Below, piece after piece: positions 45,622 through 59,421 of a stretch of 64,000 bases of DNA. Positions within the stretch are counted from its first letter, which is position 1, and the number at the start of each line of letters is the position of its first letter. The position numbers and the translations under genes were made by a program. This stretch comes from Diaporthe sp. PMI_573 (lineage: Eukaryota > Ascomycota > Sordariomycetes > Diaporthales > Diaporthaceae): assembly GCA_021399435.1 (NCBI GenBank), contig JAJTUP010000027.1, positions 124,001 through 188,000 of the forward strand. The letters are read 5' to 3'. The notes under the pieces are model-generated. The model was not told where the DNA came from. It saw only the letters and a list, made by a program, of their open reading frames with translations, and made no database searches.

Positions 45622-47133
45622 ATGCCTTTTGCACCTGATGATCTGAGCGACGCCAGCAACAAAGCATCGGCTGTCTCCTGTCAGATCTTCGAGGCGGGAG
45701 CCGGCAGTAGCCGCTCCGAATGGACTCCTTTGTTCAAGCATGAAGTACGATTCGACCCGGTCATATTCGACCAGGTGATGCTAAATCTGATCCGCAACCC
45801 GAATATCAACTCGTCCTGGCTCTTTCGGGCGGATGTTCTACTGGACCATGTCGCTGGCTCAGAAGTCTCCGAGGTCTCTTTCGACAACCAGCCAATTGTT
45901 CCAAGCTTCTCTGGACTCGAGGAAAGGCGGCGATTGGTTCGTCGAATGATCCCTCGCAACGAGCTGCGAGACGAGCCTCTCGATCAGACCTGTGTCTTCT
46001 ACCAGGGGCCCACACCACAAGGCTTACAGCGGTCACTGATCGTCTACCTCCCACACTCCAAGTCAGAGTCTGATATCCCTTTTTATCATCCAACCGTGCG
46101 AGGCATTGCCTTCCTGCATGATTGGAACCCAAACCTTTCTCGGGGCACGATTTCAATCAGTTACTGTTTCTTTGAGGGGGGCGAGCGAGACAAAAAACTC
46201 TCGAGGACGGCACTCAACCTGCTCAGGGTGACACAAAAGCATGGCGAGGGCCAAGTGGACGGCTATAAGAAGCGTGTTCAACACGATGTACTGGTCCCAC
46301 AAGCAGCGCTTCAAAACAGATATGCTAGGTTGAAGCAGAAGTACGCTCGATCTCTCGTCGAGGGCTGGGAGGAGGTCACTGACCCTGGCAAACACGTCTT
46401 CGAGGATATCTGCATCGCAGCCTTCCTCATCGAACTATGGGAAGAAATGTATAAGGACTCCGAGTTCCCTGGCTGGGTAGATATCGGCTGTGGCAATGGC
46501 CTCCTCACATATATCCTGAACAGCGAAAACTACCCCGGATGGGGATTCGACGCACGAGCAAGAAAGTCATGGCTGAAGTACAGCACTGAAGTCCGAATTC
46601 GAACTTCACCTGACAGCTTTGTAGACCGACAGTCTCTAGAGACCCGCATACTCCTACCATCTGTCGTCAGTGATGTGAATCCGGACGGCGAGGAGAGGTC
46701 CCATGATGAACTGATCCACGACGGAGTCTTTCCTCCTAAGACATTCATCATCTCGAACCATGCCGATGAGCTCACGCCGTGGACACCAATATTGGCGAGA
46801 CTCTCGGACTGCCCATTCATTATGATCCCATGCTGCAGTCACAACTTGACGGGTGCTAGGTTCCGCGCTCCTCCGCCAAAGAATAAGGCAGAGTCATCAT
46901 CCGCGTACAGCTCTCTCTGCGCCTGGGTTACTGAGATCGCAAAGGACTGTGGCTGGAAGGTGGAGAAGGAGATGCTGCGGATTCCAAGCACGAGAAACGC
47001 AGCATTCGTGGGTCGAAGCTTGAACAACGACGCGGATCTTGATGTGCAGGCCATCTTGCAGAAGTATGGGGGAACGCAGGGGTTCTACGGCAACGTAATT
47101 AAACTGCTGAGCGCATCAATTCGCGGTCACTAA
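45622..47133 (+). CDS. TRM44: tRNA (uracil-2'-O-)-methyltransferase TRM44
   Basis: Trm44 methylates the 2'-O of U44 in tRNA-Ser using S-adenosylmethionine. One exon gives 503 aa from ATG 45622 (MPFAPDDLSDASNK). The open frame extends to 45328 but has no earlier ATG. Family features: FDQVMLNLIRNPNINSSWLFRADVLLD near residues 50-80, a VFEDICIAAFLIELW segment, the SAM motif I WVDIGCGNGLLTYIL near residue 290, GFDARARKSW after it, FIISNHADELTPWTP, and the catalytic-region IPCCSHNLTGARF. No membrane segment is seen. It is divergent from eIF1 and convergent with the dioxygenase gene. Confidence 0.88.
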   Translation: MPFAPDDLSDASNKASAVSCQIFEAGAGSSRSEWTPLFKHEVRFDPVIFDQVMLNLIRNPNINSSWLFRADVLLDHVAGSEVSEVSFDNQPIVPSFSGLEERRRLVRRMIPRNELRDEPLDQTCVFYQGPTPQGLQRSLIVYLPHSKSESDIPFYHPTVRGIAFLHDWNPNLSRGTISISYCFFEGGERDKKLSRTALNLLRVTQKHGEGQVDGYKKRVQHDVLVPQAALQNRYARLKQKYARSLVEGWEEVTDPGKHVFEDICIAAFLIELWEEMYKDSEFPGWVDIGCGNGLLTYILNSENYPGWGFDARARKSWLKYSTEVRIRTSPDSFVDRQSLETRILLPSVVSDVNPDGEERSHDELIHDGVFPPKTFIISNHADELTPWTPILARLSDCPFIMIPCCSHNLTGARFRAPPPKNKAESSSAYSSLCAWVTEIAKDCGWKVEKEMLRIPSTRNAAFVGRSLNNDADLDVQAILQKYGGTQGFYGNVIKLLSASIRGH

Positions 47134-47514
47134 AAGGCTTTGAATGGAGGAAGAAGTTTGCTATGCATCAAAGGTTCTCCCTTCGCTCTGCGTTGATGCG
47201 AGTGTACCAAGCGTCTGGTCTGCAATCACAAGCAGCACATTCGCTCGATACGCAAGCGCACCTCAACGGACAGCCGCCCAAGACGGTCATGTAATGACGA
47301 GGCCCCTCGTTGCTAGACGACGAGCAATGATGGGAACACAGCAAAGAAGCTCGAAACAGTACATTCTCTGTCTTTGATCAGCAGAATGATAATTCCAGAG
47401 TCGGCGGTTATACTGCCTTTCGCGGGGTGATGTGGAATCGGATTCAAGGTGACTTGACTGTGGTCGATGATATATATGGATTCGGCAATTCCACTCGGCA
47501 CATACGATTCAAAT
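47134..47514. other. Convergent 3' region, TRM44 to dioxygenase
   Basis: About 380 bp between two stop codons; only short overlapping frames. No other feature seen. Confidence 0.55.
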
Positions 47515-48676
47515 TCAGTCTACATCAGGAACTGGCAAATGGTCAACCAGCTTCATCTTCAGTCCCTGAGCCTCAAGTGCCTTCATTGCTTGTTCGTCTC
47601 TCAGCGCCAAGCTCTCCCTCTCGGTAATGATGACGAAGTCCTTCTTCAGCAACCAGATTCCTTCCGGCACGTCATACTCCTCCGCCGTCTTCTTGTCCAC
47701 CTTGTCGAGGTCGATCACCAAACTCTTCTTGACGCCGAAGACAGCGTCGGATTTTTCGTACGGGTCGCCGCGGAGGTATAGCGCGCTATTTGTCACCGAG
47801 TCAACAATTACATTACACACGAACAAGCACAAGCCAGAGGGCTTGAGGGGTGCACACATACGTGATGAAGTGGTCCCAACCTGGCTTCTCAAACATGAAA
47901 TGCACGTGTGCCGGCCGGTAGCAGTGCCTTCCCAGCAGCACCAGCAGTTTGCCCACGGGCCCGTCGTGCGGGATGGGGTAGCTGACGGGCTTGATCCCCT
48001 TGAACCAGAAGCGTCCCTGCTCGTCGCTCACGAGGATGCACCGCTCACTCGGCTCGCCGCGATCCGAGTGCTGCACATCGTAGTGCCCGCTGCTGTCCGT
48101 CTCCCAGATATCGATCTTGACGCCAGCCACGGGATTACCCTCGGTGTCCCTGACGGTGCAGACCGCAAGCATGGGCTCGCCCTCGGGGTCGCTGGCCATC
48201 TTCGCGCCGTTCTCCAAGGTCGGCGCGTCGTGCGTGTGGAAGGGGCCCAGAAGGGACCCCTCCGTGGCGTTGGGCGGCTTCGGGTGGTTTATACTGTCGA
48301 TTAAGAGGGACAGGCCGAGAATATCGGAGAGGAGGATGAATTCCTACCAGCGTACAGGCCAGTCAGCGGCCGCTCTCTCAATGGGCCCCGTTTGGGAGCG
48401 TGTTGCTGTTGCCAGGCATCGGAAAGGGATAGAGCAACTTACTTGCCGGACGTCACTGCAAATCTGCCCCGCCTTGGTCAAGAACATCAACGCCGTCATC
48501 CACTCGTCGGTGCTGAGCCGGGTCTCGCGCGCGAAGTCATGTATATGAGTGACGAGCCGTTCCAGGAGATATTTGAGCCGTTCATTATCGCCCTGGTTGT
48601 TGATCCTAATTGTGTTGGGTGTGATGTTGTCGATGGTGAGGTCCAGCAGCTCTGGGGTCTGCGCGTTCTGAGCCAT
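47515..48676 (-). CDS. Intradiol ring-cleavage dioxygenase (catechol 1,2-dioxygenase type)
   Basis: This enzyme type opens catechol or hydroxyquinol rings between the two hydroxyls with a non-haem Fe(III), feeding the 3-oxoadipate route. Three minus-strand exons, 48676-48443, 48343-47862 and 47785-47515, join in phase to 328 aa. The N-terminal helical dimerisation part (ARETRLSTDEWMTALMFLTKAGQICSD) leads to EFILLSDILGLSLLID and LLGPFHTHDAP. The catalytic fold has DIWETDSSGHYDVQ and the metal site HCYRPAHVHF; the iron ligands of the family are two Tyr and two His, of which Tyr in GHYD, Tyr in HCYRP and the HVH histidines are visible. No signal peptide, so probably cytosolic. Substrate preference cannot be read. 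Confidence 0.9.
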
Positions 48677-50518
48677 CGCCGCGTCGTCGTCGTCGTCGTC
48701 GTCGTCGTCTTATCGCCTTCGATTATCGAGTTGTTGGCAAGACAATCAAGTCGAGAAGAAGATACAGGTCCCGGATCTTCTCTATTATATGATGAGCCCG
48801 CGTAAGGTATTAGCCGTCCGTCGTTATGTAATGCTCTGTCATCGGCTGTCGTGAAGCTAATCAAAGCCTGGCTGGTGGAGGATCGCTCGACTGTGCTCCT
48901 CAGAAGCTCTTTCAAGAAGACAGATCAAACTCCTAGCGGCACGTAGATCTGGAAAACCAGACTGACAGCCGTAGTTTCCGGAACGGACTGCGCCCTCATT
49001 TTGTAAAGTCACAGAGAGGCCTGCAGGCGGGTTTACGGAATTATCTCACCCTCGCTCGACACCATCGCTCTTGCCAAATGCTCCTAGGTTCCGAGGCTTC
49101 CCCAGGGTCCTCGCGGAGGTGACAGATCGGTCCACCATGCCATTCAGGTGGGGTTGGAGCTCTCAGCGCGGCATCATCAACGTCACACTCGGCCCCTCCC
49201 TGCCTTGCCTCGGGAGTTGACGACGGCCCCGGGATTTCCTGCATTAGTAATGCGGGGAATCTTCCTGGCGGCCGATTCCGCGGAGGGCCAACCTCGTAGA
49301 CTACATATAACCGTTGTAAGCCATCGCATTCTTGCAGATTCGCCGTTGTCTTTCACTCAGAAGTTCAGGAGCAGAGAAGTAAGGAGCGAGACCGAGCCGG
49401 GTTTCGTATCTATGCGACGAGAAATCCCGTATGGGGTTACCTCTTGTACCAGAATTTATTTCAATCACAAGGAATCATTCCACGGGGATTTGCGTTCATG
49501 TGACTAGTAACAATTCGGGTGTCTGGAGCCACTGCAAACCGTAGAATAAGGTTGACAGAATTATCGGGGGGCCCACCGTGGGTGGCACCCACGAGAATAG
49601 ACGTGCGTCGCCCTCGGTCAAATATCCTGGCTGAACGTAATCAATATTCCAACTGGCGTTCCACATTATGGAGGTTTTTTTTTAATATGAACGAATCATC
49701 GAGTGCGAGTAACAAACATGATCAACACTAAACTTTTTTAGCCAACACCTACAATTCTGCTGAGTGAGTTGCGCCTTGCTCCAGCCCCTTGAGATACCTC
49801 CCCCCCAAACTCCAATGCTGTTTGTTTTCAGGTAGGCTCTGTGGGCATTCTTGTCCAACACGAATGTAAAGTAGTGGCACACCCACGTATTCCCGGATGA
49901 CATTTCGAGTTGTATACTGCCACGGCGTACTTGCCCTTCAACAGCAACTCCGTGGGCTTCAGTGCCTTGGCCGCTCAGGCTTCGCTTCTGACAACCCAAC
50001 CCCGAGCTCACAATTCTTCCCGGCGCTCGAATCGCCATCGGTCATCTGTAGTTCCTTGGTGGTGTTTGGAAGAGAATCGAGAGGCGTCATGGGTGTTGAT
50101 GGCCGGTGATCTGGTTGTGTGGAAGCGTCCTCCGAACCGCGAAGGGGCGGCTCTTCCTCGACCACTTATGGCGGGATAACGCTCAAAGAATCACTTCGAG
50201 GGAGTCCATATCCACTCAGCCGCTTGGCCAGGCCGCTATCTGCTCGCTGAAGCGAACGTGTGGCCCGCTCCCCGAGGTCCCGAGAGCTCCAGCTTGCCCC
50301 GTGAGCTCGAGCTGCACGTGCAAGACTGCAGCATTCGGAGTCAGCTATCAAAGGACCAAGGGAGTAGTTTTATACAAATCATGTGAGAAAATGGCCGCAA
50401 TGTGGCCGTAGCCTGTTTCAGGGCCAGCGGTGTGACAAGTTGTAAGTTCTTTGAGGCATATGCAACAGAGGAGAGAAGTATCTTCTGGGAGGGGTTAAGA
50501 TTGTATCCAGAAGCTGCT
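48677..50518. other. Intergenic, dioxygenase promoter side to the TRP-like pseudogene
   Basis: About 1.84 kb. Immediately upstream of the dioxygenase ATG is a (GTC)9 microsatellite. Several frames of 60-140 codons overlap on both strands with no domain. An A/T run lies near 49676. I see no gene I can support. Confidence 0.5.
48683..48709. repeat. (GTC)9 microsatellite next to the dioxygenase start codon
   Basis: Nine GTC units start 7 bp upstream of the dioxygenase ATG, thus in its 5' leader as GAC repeats on the sense strand. Confidence 0.85.
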
Positions 50519-52308
50519 TTACCTATGAGTCGACATTCTCGAGCTGACGCTTTTGCGTCGGCCTAGTCGCATTGGTCTGCTGGCGCGGTTCGGGTCAGAA
50601 GCCAGGGCTTCAAGAATAGTTTCGTCTTCGTCTTCATCCTCGATCTTTGACACCCGTCTGACAGAGATGACAGAGAAGGAGGGCTGGATTGGTGCCATGT
50701 CTTTTTCAGCTTCCTGAAGTTTGTTCTGCCACCCCCTTTGCACTTCGGAAAGATTGTAGTCAGCTGCTGAGGTCTGCAAGTGCTCAAAGTATTGCACTCT
50801 GATGGACTCGAGTGCCTTGGGGCTGAGTTCCGCCGTGATGCTTGTCAGCGACATGTCCCAAGATATAGCCCCAAGTACCACCAAGATCACGAGTCCAATG
50901 ACCAAAAGCCCTTGCACAACTATTATTATCATGCCCATTGCCGTGGCAAGAACACGGGGTGACCCTCATTGTCGGCGAGAAAGCAACAGAGAGGCCTGTT
51001 GTCAGGATCTTGCTCGTTCCCAGCGTCCAGGCAGCCAACGCCAAGTTCAGTCGGCCTTCGAAAAGGCGATCACCTCAGATACAAGAAGTCCATACACTTG
51101 TGCCTGAGGCGACGCTACTGCTCCGCCAATGAAGACGGCCCGGATGAGCCGTGGCTGCATCCGAAGAGCCACCATCGTGTGCGTCGGCAGCAAGCTGACA
51201 GCCAGCCGAATTTTGTAACATAGCCATGGTCTTCACGTACAGTAACACGATCGACATTTTCATCATGGTAGAGGATTCGGAAGAAAGATATTGATCCGAT
51301 CTGCCTTCCTGGGAGCTTTTCTTCTTTCAAGTTGCTCCATGTCACAAAGCAGATCAACGGTGCTACTCTCAACCAAGGTTCGTGCAAGATCAAGATGCGG
51401 TTTTGCCGCACAGCGAATCGACCAAATCCGAGTCGTAAGTGAATTGCGTAGGTCGCTAATCCGCCAATTCCAAGCAGGAACAGAAGGAAGAAGACAGCCG
51501 CGAGTGCTCTTGTGCCCATTGATCCTCCGACTGGTGTCATCACCACGGCAAACGCCATGTATAGCATCCGCGGACTGGCGAGTGCCGTGTACGTGAAACA
51601 ATTGCTTCGGAAATACAGCAAGCGATCCCTCATCTGGCCGATTCTGACGAGAGACTCCCGGGACATTTTTGTGCCAATCATTCCCACCACTAGAGTACCG
51701 AGCCGGACTGATAGCCAGGCCAAGGCAACTGTAAAGGCATCCGCAGCTGGAACACCCACAGCCGCCAGGGTGCTTTGAAAACCGTCCAAGTCCCAGGAAG
51801 TGGGATTCCAGGATCCTCAGCACGGCCTGGCCAAGTGTAATCGTACGGATGACTTGCATTAAAAGGGTGTCGGTGCAGAAGGCGGTCCATTGTTGCTGTA
51901 TTCAGATGCTGTGATCGGCCATAGATCTGTTGAGCTAGACCTCGCAAACGGAGCCAGTGTGGACACGACGAAAATGAGTCTGGGGGTTAGAGTTGGGCGT
52001 GGAGAAGGGAACAGGACCGCAGGGCAAGCCTCTGTCTTTGCTGATTCAAAGTGCCCATGCATCGATGGCCAACAGCCGGCCGATGTGGGTCCAAGAACCC
52101 TCCTGCGGAAGACTGCAAACCTGCCTTTTCTTACCGTGATACAAGCACCCTTTTGACCTCTTGACCAATCCGCCACAGCTTCGTTTCTGGAATGTGCTTG
52201 GCCACTGCCGGGAACTTCTTTTAATCGTGTGACGAGCGACGAAGACCGGTAGCCATACTGCGGGACCTTGACAGCAAAGCTGTCGTCAGCCGCCTGAAGG
52301 GATTCCAA
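50519..52308 (-). pseudogene. TRP-like (Flc/ML-domain family) membrane protein pseudogene
   Basis: Several minus-strand frames together resemble the membrane half of a fungal TRP-like channel/flavin-carrier protein. From right to left: LLMQVIRTITLGQAVLRILESHFLGL (about 51859-51785), then a shifted frame with WLSVRLGTLVVGMIGTKMSR, FTYTALASPRMLYMAFAVVMTPVGG and DHGYVTKFGWLSACCRRTRWWLFGC (51789-51160), then RAVFIGGAVASPQAQVYGLL (about 51150-51085), then RLNLALAAWTLGTSKILTTGLSVAFSP (51060-50960), then MIIIVVQGLLVIGLVILVVLG to the stop at 50519. At least four frame changes separate these (near 51785, 51160, 51065 and 50955), with no splice signals to explain them. The family name is from memory of such proteins. 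Confidence 0.6.
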
Positions 52309-57038
<4,730 letters not shown>

Positions 57039-58548
57039 CGTTTCAGTAGTTGGCGTGGCGTTTCAGAGCGGAAGAAGAAAAATCACAGAGCCTGGGACAC
57101 AGACGGGCGATGTCGTCGACCCGAGAAGACGGTATCTGGATCGGCAGCGTTGGGAACGGACTTGCTTAGGATACATAGAGAGAGAGCAATGCATTTTGCT
57201 GTTCGCTTAGATATTAGGTCTTCGAATGGAGCCATACACGTTCTGCACAGCCGGTCCCTCATGCTACTAGGCATCTCTGAAATCGTATTGTGGATGTTCT
57301 TGTTGATCTTGCATTCAGCTTGTGCGACTAGCGTAAATGATGCAGCCACGGCGTTCCAGGACTGCCGTATAGCTTTAGCCACCGGGTGGGGGGGTGATCT
57401 TGTTGCCCTGGCCTTGCGACTTGTCACTCAAAAACAGTCGGCTCAGCAGTGAGGCTCAGTCATTGGCTCGACTTGCCAGATGGATCAGACCAGAATTTCA
57501 AGAGGTCGGTCACATGTCTATTGCCTATGAAATTCTGGCCGATCATCATCGGTTGCGGCCATGTCAGGCGTGTGGGATATACGTTCGTACCAGCTTGTCC
57601 TGACTCTGGATGAGGCGATCCGGGACGCTGCTCTCATTTGACAGTCAAAGGGTCCGTGAGCGAAGAAGACGAAGCCACGGCCAAAACAAGTTGGTGCATA
57701 CCATGATGCAGGTTCTTTGACCGCCATTCTCCCGTCCAGTCTAAGGCTGATGCCTGACAAGTTCATTCCCAAAATATGAATTCCCGGGCATCTCGTTTAT
57801 TCCAACTCAGATGCCATCGCTCGGGCTGTCCCTTGTCCAGGCAACGCTGGCTGGGAAGTTATTGGACTCTGCAGCCGGTTCAGGAGGACAATTTAGGCAG
57901 GCGAAATACCCGCAGGACTTGACACATGATGTTTGATGTGTCCAGGCATAATTGGCTGCAGCAGTCGCAGAGTTGCGTACAAAAAGAAGCAGAGGCCTGC
58001 TCGTGACCAGGCCTCATATGAAGACAGCGAGCCGTGTCTCGAAGCATGCAGGTGGTGCTGAGTGGGCGCACAGGGCAGTGGCCCAGTGGGAACCCCGCTG
58101 CGAGCTGCTGTGGTGATATATTTAGCACGCACCGGGACGGGTGAGTGGCATAGGCGAATAGGTGGACAAGGCGTGACAGGCTAGGCAGGCAGGCCCGGGC
58201 CAAAATGCACGTGTCTGGCTGTCTGGCCGGTGCCGAGCCAGTCCAACGGCGCTTAGAGAGGCAGCGTAACGGGAACTTGGTGCCCAACTGCGGGATGAGG
58301 TGCAGAAATGGTACCCAAGACTTTGCGAGCACTGCAGGCCTTGTGTTATCGCTGTGTGACTGACCTCTTGGAGTCTGGAGGGCGGACCAGTTTGAGCGGG
58401 CCCGACACCTGCACTATCTGCACTATATAACCACCTACTTCCAGGTAAGTAAGCTCGGTAGCTGGGTACCTAGTCAAAGAAGCTGTGACCGGACTGAGGC
58501 CGTGACCGGACTGAGGCCCTGGCTGTCCGGTGAGGGGGGGGGATGCCA

Positions 58549-58552
58549 TAAA

Positions 58553-58591
<39 letters not shown>
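58549..58591 (+). repeat. Poly(A) tract preceded by AATAAA-like sequence
   Basis: A run of 31 A at 58561-58591 follows ATAAATAAATTTA. Shorter A-rich stretches continue to about 58627. It could be a microsatellite or the tail of a very short retroposed copy; no matching body was recognised. Confidence 0.6.
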
Positions 58592-58593
<2 letters not shown>

Positions 58594-59035
58594 AAAAAAA
58601 AGAGAGAAAAAACCATTTAAAAAAAACCACGGCAGACGATCCACGGCATCGGGGCGACTGGACAATTGTTGGGCTGGGCTGCTGCGCGCATATGTGGTGA
58701 CGAGGAATGCAGATGCAGAGTGGGAATGGGCCATGTCTGACCGACAATTCGACTCCTCGATGCAGTGACGACTTGCCATGCCCCTGCCCTGTGCCCATCT
58801 TGCAGAGCCACCACCACCCTGCCACCTGAACTCCACCCCTGCTCAGGGGTCCCTAGCATGCCCCAGCTGCCTAGGCATGCTTGGGCCCGTGAGCATCCAC
58901 CCGACTGGCTGCGATTCCACCTCGTCTCCTCTTGTCCTGCCTTCCCTGCCACCAACAGGCACAACGGCGCAAGCCCTGGAGCCAAGCCATCTTGACTCCC
59001 TCTGTCAACCGCATCCGACGACTCCTCCCTGAGAT

Positions 59036-59080
59036 CACCTCACCTCACCTCACCTCACCTCACCTCACCTCGCCTCACAC
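59036..59080. repeat. (CTCAC)n pentanucleotide repeat
   Basis: About seven to eight CTCAC/CTCGC units in tandem, in the presumed 5' leader or promoter of the gene starting at 59422. Confidence 0.8.
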
Positions 59081-59421
59081 ACACCTAAACCTCGCCTCAC
59101 TTGCACACGCGTCACCCAGCTCGACTCTCCCGACAGCCACCGATAGTAGCAGGGAATCGGGGCCGACGCCACCGGGCTAGTCCTCGCCTCCTCCCCTTTG
59201 CCTGGAGCACGAGACTCGGGGCACACCAGGCCGTCAAGGTTTACGGCTCTTTTGTTCCCCCTCCTCGATTGCTACCACGAAACTTTCGGCCTCGCGGTCG
59301 ACCACATACGAGCCCAGCACCTACGCCCCGCCCCGCCCCGCCTAGAGCCCAAGCCTCGCCGCCGCCACCCTGTCGCCGCGACTGCGAGTCCACCGTCCAC
59401 TCCCGATGTGAATCCTGGACC

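Larger units (their letters stand above)
57039..59421. other. Intergenic, ATP sulfurylase to large unknown gene
   Basis: About 2.4 kb with a poly-A tract (58561-58591) and a pentanucleotide repeat (59036-59080). Frames at 57150-57452 and 57880-58332 have no domain and overlap others on the opposite strand. The frame of the next gene is open back to about 59101 without an ATG, so this last part is probably its 5' leader. Confidence 0.5.

Noticed and set aside
47627..48304. 225-codon plus-strand frame
   Set aside because: It is antisense to the dioxygenase exons and carries no recognisable domain.
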